NCBI GenBank assembly: GCA_902802795.1
Contig: CADCNI010000025.1
Span: 1 to 58,371 of the forward strand
Direction: 5' to 3'
DNA from: an uncultured Ruminococcus sp.
GTDB taxonomy: Bacteria; Bacillota; Clostridia; Oscillospirales; Acutalibacteraceae
Length of the DNA: 58,371 bases
In this document: positions 50,023 to 58,136 of the stretch, piece after piece
Position numbering within the stretch: position 1 is the first letter of the stretch
Layout: each line of letters starts with the position of its first letter
Made by a program: the position numbers and the translations under genes
Notes under the pieces: model-generated
Databases searched by the model: none
Seen by the model: the letters and a program-made list of their open reading frames with translations, nothing else
What the model was told of the DNA's origin: nothing

Positions 50023-51087
50023 TTACGGAAAGTACACCTCTTTGGTTATGTTATTATCAATCTCCTTAACCATCGTTACGACGCTGTTCATCATCCAGAA
50101 TACAAATGGATTCTGAAACATAAGACACGGACATAAAAGCTTGTATTTTATAGGTATTTTCTTATCGGACATAATCATGTGAAAATGCGCCCGGATAAAT
50201 GTTTCAATATCAGACAACGTGCAGGAGAGCATTTTCTTTTCTTCCCTTGATAATCCGGAATAAAAGCACCAGACACGCATACCCGCATAAATACAATCGG
50301 AAATCAAAACAGGATGCTGCGCGTATCGAGACGACACACTGCTCAGGTCTGTGTATTTGCAATAATTCGCTTTCCAATACGCAATCAGATTCTTTGCGGA
50401 ATGATCGTGTGATAAACCGCTGATTCTTTGACGATAATGAATCAAGCAGTCTGAAATTTTAACAACGCGGTTGGCTTTCATCCCCAGTTTATACACTGTT
50501 GAAATATCTTCAAAAATTTTTCCTTTAGGAAAACGGATTTCAAAAAACAACGAGGCGCGATACAGTTTGTTCCAAACCACATTGTCCATTGTAGCAACAA
50601 GATCGAAAAGCGCATCCTTTTCAAATACTTCAGGAGGACATTGCTTCGGATTTTCTGCGAATTTTTCGGTTACCCCAAATGAAGAATATTTACAGACAAC
50701 AATATCTGCCTGATAATCCATGCATACCGATAACATTCTTTCTATTGTATTGCTTTCTATCCAGTCGTCGCTGTCCAGAAATACAATATATTCTCCCTTC
50801 GCCCTGTCCAGCGCGTAATTTCGTGCCTCCGCTAATCCGCTGTTTTTAATATGCAACACCTGGAATCTTTTGTCACGCATCGCGTATTCGTCGCATATCT
50901 CGCCGCATCCATCCGTTGAACCATCGTTGACAACCAATACTTCTACGTTGGAATAAGTCTGTGCATTGATACTTTCCAGACATTCCCTCAGATACGGTTC
51001 AACATTATAAACCGGTACAATCATTGAGATCAGCGGAAGAAGGCACGCTGTATCATCCTTTTTCTCTTTTTTCTGCTCCTTTACCAT
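50023..51087 (-). CDS. Orphan glycosyltransferase family 2 (354 aa)
   Basis: The GT-A domain is complete: ISMIVPVYNVEPYLRECLESINAQTYSNVEVLVVNDGSTDGCGEI, SGLAEARNYALDRAKGEYIVFLDSDDWIES. The C-terminal half is helical, with a late membrane-associating stretch. The start may be the ATG at 51087 or the ATG at 51096; GAGGAA sits just upstream of both. It is not near other glycan genes, is more AT-rich than its neighbours, and lies 28 bases from a MITE, so it may have arrived separately. Confidence 0.88.
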   Translation of the reverse strand: MVKEQKKEKKDDTACLLPLISMIVPVYNVEPYLRECLESINAQTYSNVEVLVVNDGSTDGCGEICDEYAMRDKRFQVLHIKNSGLAEARNYALDRAKGEYIVFLDSDDWIESNTIERMLSVCMDYQADIVVCKYSSFGVTEKFAENPKQCPPEVFEKDALFDLVATMDNVVWNKLYRASLFFEIRFPKGKIFEDISTVYKLGMKANRVVKISDCLIHYRQRISGLSHDHSAKNLIAYWKANYCKYTDLSSVSSRYAQHPVLISDCIYAGMRVWCFYSGLSREEKKMLSCTLSDIETFIRAHFHMIMSDKKIPIKYKLLCPCLMFQNPFVFWMMNSVVTMVKEIDNNITKEVYFP

Positions 51088-51114
51088 GATCATCATTTCC
51101 TCGTAATTATCCTA

Positions 51115-51262
51115 TAGCAATCCAAACAAACAAAAAGACAAGTTCGGCGCGCTGGTAAGCACATGGCTGCGTTGTCGTCCTAGGTGGGCGCCAGCCCACC
51201 GTCGTCCTCCGCCTTGCCCTGCACTCACCATCATCGCCTCCTTTTGTCTCCCTGATTTGCTA
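51115..51262. mobile_element. MITE family A, copy 3 (148 bp)
   Basis: The left terminus TAGCAATCCAAA is flanked by TA (51113-51114). The right terminus has lost 8 bases between short GATT repeats (GATTTGCTA instead of GATTATTTGGATTGCTA) and is followed by TA (51263-51264). Otherwise it is nearly identical to copy 1, in the same orientation. Confidence 0.88.
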
Positions 51263-51546
51263 TAGCGTATTTATTAATTTGACAAGACAACATCAAACTG
51301 ACTTTAACATATATCACAGCATATATTATACATAATGCATGCTGCAAATTCAATCTTTTTCTTCTTGCAAACTCCATCTTTTTCCGAATCCGTTGAGAGA
51401 CAATATCACCTTATTTTTTGTGTACTTTTTCCATGCTCATTTGCAGTAGTAATAAAATAGTAATAAAAGCCGGAAAAAAGGATTAACAATCGCGATTTTT
51501 TATGGTATAATCAAATCACTACAATAAATACGAGGCAGATATTTCT
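51263..51546 (+). promoter_or_regulatory. AT-rich intergenic region with the promoter of the MmcQ/EVE gene
   Basis: No gene is visible. -35 TTAACA (51483-51488), 17-base spacer and an extended -10 TGGTATAAT (TATAAT 51506-51511) lie 36 bases before the start at 51547. The rest is AT-rich without clear structure. Confidence 0.7.
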
Positions 51547-52293
51547 ATGACTCAAAGAGAACAGTTGTTTCAATACGTAAAAAAGAAATACAAGGCGGCG
51601 CCGGAATATTTATGGATGCGATTCCCCGACTATGCTGTATTCCGTCACGCCGACAATGGTAAGTGGTTCGGACTTGTTATGAATGTAAACAAAGAGAAAC
51701 TCGGACTTGAAAGTGACCAAACGGTAGATATCCTCAACGTCAAGCTCCCTGATCCTCTTTTAGCTGAGATGCTGATGCAGCAGACCGGCTACTTCCGTGG
51801 CTACCACATCAGCAGGGGTAACTGGATCTCCATTTTGCTGGACGGCTCCGTTTCATTGGAGGATATCTGCCGATGGCTGGAAGAAAGCTATCTGACAACG
51901 GCATCTAAACAGAATAAGCAAAAGCATCGTCCTCCGAAAGAATGGCTCGTTCCGTCTAATCCAAAGTTCTATGACATTATACAGGCTTTTGAGAACGCGA
52001 ACGAGATTGACTGGAAGCAAGGCGCAGGCATCAAAAAGGGCGATACGGTTTTTATGTATGTGGGTGCGCCTGTTTCCGCCATCCTGTATCAATGCAAGGT
52101 AACGGAGACAGATATTCCGTTTGAGTACGACGACGGAAATGTACATATGAAAGCGCTTATGAAAATCAAGCTCCAAAAGAAATATAAGCCGGACAGATTT
52201 ACATTTCAGAAATTAAAGGATGAGTACGGAATCTATGCTGTCAGAGGTCCGCGAAGTGTGCCGCAATCACTGAGCGAGGACTTGAAAGGGTAA
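51547..52293 (+). CDS. MmcQ/YjbR domain fused to an EVE-like domain (248 aa)
   Basis: Residues 1-115 match the MmcQ/YjbR fold (REQLFQYVKKKYKAAPEYLWMRFPDYAVFRHADNGKWFGLVMNV, then HISRGNWISILLDGSVSLEDICRWLEESY). This double-wing fold is seen in proteins linked to mitomycin and quinolone tolerance. After a basic linker, residues 128-240 form a PUA/EVE-like domain (WLVPSNPKFYDIIQAFENANEIDWKQGAGIKKGDTVFMYVGAPVSAILYQCKV). EVE domains bind modified bases in DNA or RNA, often near restriction systems. The fusion suggests a nucleic-acid-binding sensor. It starts at 51547 and is followed 32 bases later by a nitrilase-family gene in the same direction. Confidence 0.82.
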   Translation: MTQREQLFQYVKKKYKAAPEYLWMRFPDYAVFRHADNGKWFGLVMNVNKEKLGLESDQTVDILNVKLPDPLLAEMLMQQTGYFRGYHISRGNWISILLDGSVSLEDICRWLEESYLTTASKQNKQKHRPPKEWLVPSNPKFYDIIQAFENANEIDWKQGAGIKKGDTVFMYVGAPVSAILYQCKVTETDIPFEYDDGNVHMKALMKIKLQKKYKPDRFTFQKLKDEYGIYAVRGPRSVPQSLSEDLKG

Positions 52294-52325
52294 GTCAAAT
52301 TCATCAACAGAAAAGAGGATTTTAT

Positions 52326-53204
52326 ATGCGCGTTTTTGCTTTGGAACTCAACAATGACGTCAAGGGCATTGAGCAAAGGAAAGATTACATCGAGGAATTA
52401 ATCAAAAAACTTCCGTTGCCGGAGCTGGTGGTGCTGCCGGAGCTGGCGCTTTGCAGCTATATGGCGAGTCAGGAAATCTGGCAGTATGCAGACGACTGTG
52501 GCCGGAACACATCGGAATGGGCCATTGCTATGGCAAAAAAATACAATACATACATAAGCGTCGGCTATCTGGATAAAGAAAACGGCGATTATTACAACCG
52601 ATACATGATTGCCGGATCGGAAGGCGTTTGCGGGTATGTTTCCAAATCAGAAGGAGAAAGCGCGCTATTCAAACAGGGCGACTTCAGCAGCATCATTGCA
52701 ACGCCTTTCGGAAAAATCGGCGTTGCCATTTGTTATGATTCACGGCGCAGGCATTTCTATGAAAACGTGAAAGAAGAGGAATTGTCCATGATTCTCTTTC
52801 CGCACGGAGCACCGGCCGACCCGAAGCAGCCCGAAAAAGAACACCGGGAAAATGATATCCGATGCATGATGTACGTCGAAGCCTTCGGCGTGCCGGTCGT
52901 GTATGTCAATAGCAAAGGAAATCTGGAATATATGCCCGGAATGATGGGCAAAATGATGAAAAAACACGGCTTCCGGATGAACGGCATGAGCAGGATTTAC
53001 GCAAATGACGCGGTTCCGATAGATACCGGTGTTACGGAAGCGATTGCAGCAGAGGTCGCAGTATCTCCTAAACGGCGGATAAAAGAAATCAAATTTCATG
53101 AGGAAGATATTCTCCCCGGAAACTGGCTTTTCAGACATCTGATCCTTGCGCCAGATACAAAAGCCGGTCTTAAGTCTTACGAGGCCAACCGCGGGAATTC
53201 TTAG
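52326..53204 (+). CDS. Carbon-nitrogen hydrolase, nitrilase superfamily (292 aa)
   Basis: The Glu-Lys-Cys triad is recognisable: Glu in VVLPELALCSYM, a lysine in the KSEGESALFKQGD region or KEHREND, and the nucleophile in IGVAICYDSRRRHF. Members hydrolyse amides or nitriles; the substrate cannot be told. Length is normal for the superfamily. The stop codon TAG uses the first base of MITE copy B2 (53204), so the original C-terminus may have been longer. It is probably co-transcribed with the MmcQ/EVE gene. Confidence 0.85.
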   Translation: MRVFALELNNDVKGIEQRKDYIEELIKKLPLPELVVLPELALCSYMASQEIWQYADDCGRNTSEWAIAMAKKYNTYISVGYLDKENGDYYNRYMIAGSEGVCGYVSKSEGESALFKQGDFSSIIATPFGKIGVAICYDSRRRHFYENVKEEELSMILFPHGAPADPKQPEKEHRENDIRCMMYVEAFGVPVVYVNSKGNLEYMPGMMGKMMKKHGFRMNGMSRIYANDAVPIDTGVTEAIAAEVAVSPKRRIKEIKFHEEDILPGNWLFRHLILAPDTKAGLKSYEANRGNS

Positions 53205-53373
53205 AGCCTGTTTAGAATCTCCGCGTGTGCGTACTGCGCAGTCAGCTTTTTCGCCAGATGAAGCCAAAACCGCAGGCAATACTTTGTGTATTAACGAGGA
53301 TAACGAGGATTTTGGCAAAATATGGCGGAAAAGATGTAAGCAGGACGTGCGTGGAGAGATTCTAAACAGGCTC
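53204..53373. mobile_element. MITE family B, copy 2 (170 bp)
   Basis: Perfect 18-bp terminal repeats GAGCCTGTTTAGAATCTC. Flanks are TTA (53201-53203) and TAA (53374-53376), which are not direct repeats of each other, unlike copy 1. It contains a duplicated AACGAGGAT internally and about 34 bases missing from copy 1. Both neighbouring genes end in it: the nitrilase stop uses its first base and the ABC exporter stop lies in its right terminal repeat. Confidence 0.85.
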
Positions 53374-53676
53374 TAAGAGATGCTCCATGAGCCGCGCCTT
53401 GAAAATATTTTCAAATGTGGCTTTGGAAAGCTCGTCCAGCCATCGCAGAATGGCCCTGAGACCGATTTGTGCGAGTACGAGCAGAGCAGTCATCATCGCA
53501 AAGTGCCAGAATCCGGCTTGGTCATGTGAAGTGGCGGCGTCCACGATGCTCCGCAGCAGCAGCGCATACAGAACACCGCTTGCCCCGTGAAGCGCCTGCA
53601 CGACAATCAGGGCAAGGATATACAGTTTCTTTTCTTTTGGAACGGCGTAGAGCCATTGGATTGTATGATTTTTCAT
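53362..53676 (-). pseudogene. Truncated ABC exporter (first ~100 residues)
   Basis: The ATG at 53676 overlaps the peptidase stop codon (ATGA). The frame gives MKNHTIQWLYAVPKEKKLYI followed by two membrane helices (LIVVQALHGASGVLYALLLRSIVDAA, then FAMMTALLVLAQIGLRAILRWLDELS), the start of an ABC_membrane domain. It breaks off at FKARLMEHLL, and the last residues and TAG stop come from the MITE terminal repeat. A complete half-transporter of this type has about 550-600 residues, with the ATPase domain at the C-terminus; all of that is missing. It would have exported a peptide product of the cassette. Confidence 0.85.
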
Positions 53677-54096
53677 CGTTTCAGTTTCCGTTTTATCCGT
53701 TTTATCTTGTCCCTCACATAAAAAACAGGACGCTTGATCCATAACAGGTCGACCCACAAATGCACATATACCTTGTAGGGAATAAAATCTACACTGTGCC
53801 ACTTTCCTCTGCGGCAATATTCCGTGACGATGCCTTTGATCTGTTCCGGTTTCACATATTCCAACTGCCAGCAGTTGTCTCCGCAAATGACATATTCATT
53901 TTCCCGAACCCGTATCACACCAAGTTCCTCCCCACGCACATACATGACAAGGTCATAGCGTTTTGGGGGCTCTTTTAGTTTCTCGATGACAACTGCGTCT
54001 CGCCCCCCCTCTGATCATAGGACGCATACTGATTCCCTTAGGAACGCTGATATATCGACCGTTATGCTCCAATAATTCCAATTGTGCCTTACCCAT
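53673..54096 (-). pseudogene. S24/S26 signal-peptidase-like protein, frameshifted at a G7 tract
   Basis: The ATG at 54096 overlaps the end of the kinase gene. The first part, MGKAQLELLEHNGRYISVPKGISMRPMIRGG, holds the catalytic serine of S24/S26 peptidases in SMRPMI. At a run of seven C on the plus strand (54003-54009) the frame is lost. With six, it reads on as RDAVVIEKLKEPPKRYDLVMYVR and VICGDNCWQLEYVKPEQIKG to 53673, giving 140 residues. The residue before RV in the GVIRV segment is Ile where relatives usually have His or Lys, so activity is doubtful even if the frame is restored. Relatives in such cassettes probably cleave leader peptides. Slippage, pseudogenisation or a sequencing error are all possible. 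Confidence 0.75.
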
Positions 54097-54826
54097 GATA
54101 CATTCCCTCAAAAGCGATCTTTGCCGCCGATAATTCCATGTTGCAACCCAGCCGGTAAAATCTGACCTGTTCGGTCAGTGTATCTATCAGTGTGAGCGTT
54201 TTCATCATCTTCACGCTGTCGGGAGTACGGTACACCTGTTGCACCAGCAGCGGATAAGCCTGTTTTACGGTAATTGGTTCAATGTGGTTTTCCTCGGCTC
54301 TCGTTAAAATACAGATAGCTTTCAGCGGTACGGCAATATTATTACCGCGCCGGTGCTTGCCGTTGTAGGGCGTTCCGTAAACCGTGACACCATTTGTCCC
54401 GACATGAATCAACGGCTTATCATCATTTACCATCACAGCTCTGTCACCGAAATAATCCCGCCACAGCTTTGTATGCGTGGATTTGCCCGTGCCGGACTTT
54501 GCCGTGAAAAGATAGCCAATGCCGTCCACAGCGATGACAGACCCATGAAAAAGTATCGTATCAAACACTATCATCTGTTCCGCAATCTTGCGGTAAACCG
54601 CCAGTTCCTCCAGATAGCTGTCGAAAAAGTGCCGGACGGGAACACCTTCGATTTCGTCCTCACGGGCAGATTTCTCCCGCTCAGAATCAATGTCGCCTTG
54701 TGTAGTGGTCACGAAATAATCAGGTGTTTCGTCCGTCTGATAGTCGGCGCAGTAGGTATGAACCTCATCATACAGCGAATTGATTTCCACCACCTTGCCC
54801 GCCATTTTGTAGCGGTTACTTACCAT
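54089..54826 (-). CDS. HPr kinase-like (HprK-related) kinase (245 aa)
   Basis: The P-loop FTAKSGTGKSTHTKLW (about residues 97-112) follows LFHGSVIAVDGIGYL, the usual lead-in of HprK-type kinases. VMVNDDKPLI is the probable Walker B region, and GTPYNGKHRRGNNIAVPLKAICIL resembles the family's later catalytic loop. True HPr kinase has an extra N-terminal domain and is larger. HprK-related kinases of this short type occur in lasso-peptide and related RiPP clusters, where some phosphorylate the precursor's C-terminal residue. The start overlaps the nucleotidyltransferase stop by 11 bases. Confidence 0.85.
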   Translation of the reverse strand: MVSNRYKMAGKVVEINSLYDEVHTYCADYQTDETPDYFVTTTQGDIDSEREKSAREDEIEGVPVRHFFDSYLEELAVYRKIAEQMIVFDTILFHGSVIAVDGIGYLFTAKSGTGKSTHTKLWRDYFGDRAVMVNDDKPLIHVGTNGVTVYGTPYNGKHRRGNNIAVPLKAICILTRAEENHIEPITVKQAYPLLVQQVYRTPDSVKMMKTLTLIDTLTEQVRFYRLGCNMELSAAKIAFEGMYHG

Positions 54827-55919
54827 ATTTTCTCACAGTCCTTACCATTCTTTTCAGATATTTTCTACGAGTCCCTAAACTGCGCCCCCAACGATAAACG
54901 ATTCCCGCGGGATATAGCAGCGGATATTTGTTGACAAACGCCACGGAACGTCTCATGTAAGCGATATCAGGGAACATCTGCCGCAGAATAAAGCCTGCTT
55001 TTGACTGGTCTTCCAGCTTCTTTTTGACAAAATTCTCCCATTTACCGTATGTTCCCGCTGTAAGATAGTACATCAGCATTTCCTGTTCCTGCTCCGTCAG
55101 ATCGGGAAGTGTATCAGCCGAAAACACCTTTTCCGCAAGCTGTCTGCGCTTCTGCTCAAAATCGGCTATTGCAAGCTGTCTGCATTGTTCCGTGATATAC
55201 GCCCAATCAAGGGTATCACCCTTGACCTTGCCGTACACATAGCAATCCAGCAGGGACCGTACACCCGTACCGCCGCCGTTAAAATGTTTCCATTCGTGGG
55301 CAGTCATATAGACATAAAAATCTTCATCGGAAAAATGATAGCCGTAATGACTGTCCTCATCCCTGCGTAATAACCGCTTGGTATCGGCATAATACCTATA
55401 AAAAGGATCAGAAAAAGTATCACCAAACAAAGCTGTATGCAGCTCGAAATTTAGCATGGGCGGCTTGTGATAGACATCGTGGTAAGACTTACCGACACTC
55501 TCCGCCATATAGCCATACATAAGCATGATATGCATAACCTGCTCCTGCCTGTCGGCATCGAACAGAATATCATTGTCTGCCATTTCACGCATACCGTTTT
55601 CGGGATAGAGCTCTTTCAGCACCGCGCCTTTCAGCGGCATATACCAAATACCCTGCTTTTCAAATTCCGACAGGATAGCTTTGCGCTCCATATCAAGATA
55701 AATATTTTTTCGGACAGCCTTCTTATAGGCCTGATCGAAAGGCTTATCCTCAACGTCTGCCGATTTCAGAGCAATGCAGACGGCAGCCCTCACAGAATGA
55801 GATGCCGCAAGACGATAGAGTTTTTCCAAATCCATAGATTGTACTCTCATCATTTCGGGCGTGAACCCGTTCACGCCGCAAAACAGCAAATAAATCAGGT
55901 CCTTTTGTATGTCGTTCAT
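54816..55919 (-). CDS. NTP_transf_5 family nucleotidyltransferase (367 aa)
   Basis: The motif MPLKGAVLKELYPENGMREMADNDILFD (about residues 93-120) is the nucleotidyltransferase core with the acidic pair of DND. NFELHTALFG and a helical C-terminal half (YVYMTAHEWKHFNGGGTGVRSLLDCYVY) complete the typical family pattern. In Firmicutes lasso-peptide clusters such proteins act as tailoring enzymes on the peptide. Its ATG overlaps the PqqD stop codon (ATGA), so the two are translated together. Confidence 0.88.
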   Translation of the reverse strand: MNDIQKDLIYLLFCGVNGFTPEMMRVQSMDLEKLYRLAASHSVRAAVCIALKSADVEDKPFDQAYKKAVRKNIYLDMERKAILSEFEKQGIWYMPLKGAVLKELYPENGMREMADNDILFDADRQEQVMHIMLMYGYMAESVGKSYHDVYHKPPMLNFELHTALFGDTFSDPFYRYYADTKRLLRRDEDSHYGYHFSDEDFYVYMTAHEWKHFNGGGTGVRSLLDCYVYGKVKGDTLDWAYITEQCRQLAIADFEQKRRQLAEKVFSADTLPDLTEQEQEMLMYYLTAGTYGKWENFVKKKLEDQSKAGFILRQMFPDIAYMRRSVAFVNKYPLLYPAGIVYRWGRSLGTRRKYLKRMVRTVRKYGK

Positions 55920-56185
55920 TCTTCCAACGCTCCAATGGAACGCAGCTTGCCGATGATATCCGCCACATCACGCGTGACAACGGCACGGTCTGCCCCTTCA
56001 TATTCCGCTAGGATTCGGTCAACGACGGCACTTTCCGTGGTATCTGATTTCAGACATTCGATGATGAATGCCGCAGTTTCGTTATTCCTCACAATACCCT
56101 TGAATTTTGTATCGCTGGTGCTTATCATATAATGCTCGCCTTTTGTTTCGTGGGTGAGAAAATGGGGATTCAGTTTCATACGCAT
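55916..56185 (-). CDS. PqqD family peptide-binding protein (89 aa)
   Basis: PqqD domains bind the leader of a ribosomal precursor peptide and bring it to modifying enzymes. The sequence MKLNPHFLTHETKGEHYMISTSDTKFKGIVRNNETAAFIIECLKSDTTESAVVDRILAEYEG has the strand-strand-helix layout and the N-E-T-A-A-F-I block (usually N-xx-g-xx-I-w). Full length. The start is the ATG at 56185 behind AAAGGAAG; the frame extends 6 codons more without a site. It is the first gene of the five-gene cassette. Confidence 0.9.
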   Translation of the reverse strand: MRMKLNPHFLTHETKGEHYMISTSDTKFKGIVRNNETAAFIIECLKSDTTESAVVDRILAEYEGADRAVVTRDVADIIGKLRSIGALEE

Positions 56186-56518
56186 ATTCTTCCTTTCCGA
56201 CAATTATTGAACGACAAACAGCCGAATGTTCTCGGTCGCCTGCCGTTCGTTTTTAGCGTTAATAGTTTTTACGATAAACTTTTTACAATCTTCTACCTAA
56301 AATTTAGCATATCCAAAGTCTTTTGTAAATCTTTTTCCATAAAAGTCACGTTGAGCCAGAATCAGCCGATTGTGAGCAAGGATTCACAGACGCATTTCCC
56401 ATGAAAAATAGATCATCTTTTGATGACATGACCGTCAGAAAATGGGTAGTGCCTTATAGCATCCTACTGGGCGCGTCCTTTTTGTATCAGGAGAGAAGAC
56501 ACGCACTTCCGTTCTTGG
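56186..56518. promoter_or_regulatory. Intergenic region with the cassette promoter
   Basis: On the minus strand: -35 TTTACA (56324-56329), 17-base spacer, -10 TAAATT (56301-56306). Only very short frames occur (15 and 18 codons), none with a ribosome site and leader-like composition, so no precursor peptide gene could be identified. An open frame from 56401 on the plus strand runs into the MATE gene and is not supported. Confidence 0.55.
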
Positions 56519-57895
56519 TTATCCTGTCGTTTGCGCAGACGACATACGCTTTGCGCCGGGGCGAAGAATCAGCAGCGCGACCAGCATCACCGCCGCCGTT
56601 GCCGCCAAACTGATAGGGTACACGGTCATAATGTTGGCAAAGGTGGGATTATGGGGAAACACCACCCAAATCCATGTGATTCTCGTGCCGCAGATACTGA
56701 GCATGGTAAGCAGTGCAGGGGTGACGGAGATACCGAAGCCTCGCATATAGCCCGATATCACTTCATACGTCAGGGTAAAAATATACGCCGAGAAAATGAC
56801 CACCAGCCGGATATAGCCGATTTCGATGACCTGCGGGTCGGCGTTGAAAACGGAAAGAATGCGCCGTCCGAACAGCAGGATCAACGCCACCGTAAAGGCC
56901 AGCGCGACGGTTCCCTCGATCATGCACAGTCCCATCGCTTTCTTGCAGCGGCGAATCCTGCCCGCGCCGGTATTCTGTCCCACAAAGGTGGTACACGCCT
57001 GACTGAAGCTGTTGAGAACATAGTAGGCGAAGATTTCCACATTAAACGCCGCGCTCGACGCTGCCATGACCGTTGTGCCGAGGCTGTTGATGGCAGTCTG
57101 GATAATAATATTGGCAAAGGCAAACACCGCCGACTGCAACCCCGCGGGAATGCCGATGCGCAGAATCCGTCCGAGAATGCGTCCGTCGAGGCGCAGTTTG
57201 TGCCATTGCAGTCTGGCGGGACCGTCCGCCCGCAGCAAAAACACCATAAGGATGACGGAACTGACCAGATTGGAGAGTACCGTGGCCGCCGCCACGCCGT
57301 CCACCGTCCGATGCAGTCCTAACACAAACAGGAGATTGAGCAGCACATTGAGAATGCCCGAGAGAAAGAGTGCAACCAGCGGAATCTTGGGCTGACCCAG
57401 CCCGCGAAATACGGCGGACTCAAAATTGTAGAGCAATATCACGGGAAGCCCCGTCATATACACCCGAAAATATAATAGCGCCAGCGGCAGCACTTCGTCG
57501 GGGACTTTCTGTGTGGACAGAATCGCTTCCGCCCCCAACTCTCCCAACGCCGCGATCACCACGCCGATCAGCACGGCAAACGTCACCGAGGTATGCACCA
57601 CCTTCTCAATGCTCGCGTTGTCCCGCCGCCCCACCGCATGGGCTATGATGACATTGGAGCCGAGAGAGATGCCGATGAAAAGATTGAGAATCAAGCCGAT
57701 CACAGGGGTATTCGCGCCGACCGCCGCCATCGCGAGCGCCCCTTTCTCCCCTGTGAAACGGCCCACGACCGCAATATCCGCCGCATTGAAAAGCTGCTGC
57801 AATATTCCTGTTACCGCCAAAGGAAGAGCAAACCGCAGAATCTTATCCCACAGACTGCCCTCCAGCATATTGATTTCCTTTTGACTGCCAATCAT
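56519..57895 (-). CDS. MATE family efflux transporter (458 aa)
   Basis: Twelve helices in two MatE halves. The opening INMLEGSLWDKILRFALPLAVTGILQQLFNAADIAVVGRFTGEKGALAMAAVGANTPVIGLI is typical, as are GVAAATVLSNLVSSVI and SQACTTFVGQNTGAGR. It would export cationic drugs or metabolites with Na+ or H+. The start is the ATG at 57895, 10 bases behind GGAGG; an ATG at 57904 is almost in contact with that site. No regulator gene is adjacent. Confidence 0.93.
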   Translation of the reverse strand: MIGSQKEINMLEGSLWDKILRFALPLAVTGILQQLFNAADIAVVGRFTGEKGALAMAAVGANTPVIGLILNLFIGISLGSNVIIAHAVGRRDNASIEKVVHTSVTFAVLIGVVIAALGELGAEAILSTQKVPDEVLPLALLYFRVYMTGLPVILLYNFESAVFRGLGQPKIPLVALFLSGILNVLLNLLFVLGLHRTVDGVAAATVLSNLVSSVILMVFLLRADGPARLQWHKLRLDGRILGRILRIGIPAGLQSAVFAFANIIIQTAINSLGTTVMAASSAAFNVEIFAYYVLNSFSQACTTFVGQNTGAGRIRRCKKAMGLCMIEGTVALAFTVALILLFGRRILSVFNADPQVIEIGYIRLVVIFSAYIFTLTYEVISGYMRGFGISVTPALLTMLSICGTRITWIWVVFPHNPTFANIMTVYPISLAATAAVMLVALLILRPGAKRMSSAQTTG

Positions 57896-58073
57896 CTGCG
57901 TCATGCCTCCATTTTGTAATGCATTGATTATAACCCTTTTGGCTGTAAAATCCAACCGTTTTTTTGAACGCTTTGCCGAGTTGAGCGTTCGCATTCGCTC
58001 ACTGAGTTGAATAGTCTCAAGTAAGGAAATAAACTCTTAACTCAGCAACTGCAAGGAGCGCCCAATTCCACTG

Positions 58074-58102
58074 TTGATTTTTCCCTTTGCATATGGTAAA
58101 AT
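58074..58102 (+). promoter_or_regulatory. Promoter of the tagD-like gene
   Basis: -35 TTGATT (58074-58079), 17-base spacer, -10 TAAAAT (58097-58102). Confidence 0.65.
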
Positions 58103-58136
58103 GAAAACAGACTACACCACAAGGGGTTTTGAAGAA

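Noticed and set aside
54089-54826. HprK-like gene as true HPr kinase or as ATP-type PEP carboxykinase
   Set aside because: The N-terminal HPr-kinase domain and the HPr-contacting signature are absent, the protein is too short for PEPCK, and the PqqD context points to the RiPP-associated subgroup.
56401-56613. Plus-strand 70-codon frame that might be a small peptide or RiPP precursor
   Set aside because: It overlaps the 3' end of the MATE gene in antisense, has no ribosome site, lies outside the cassette's transcript and lacks precursor-like features.
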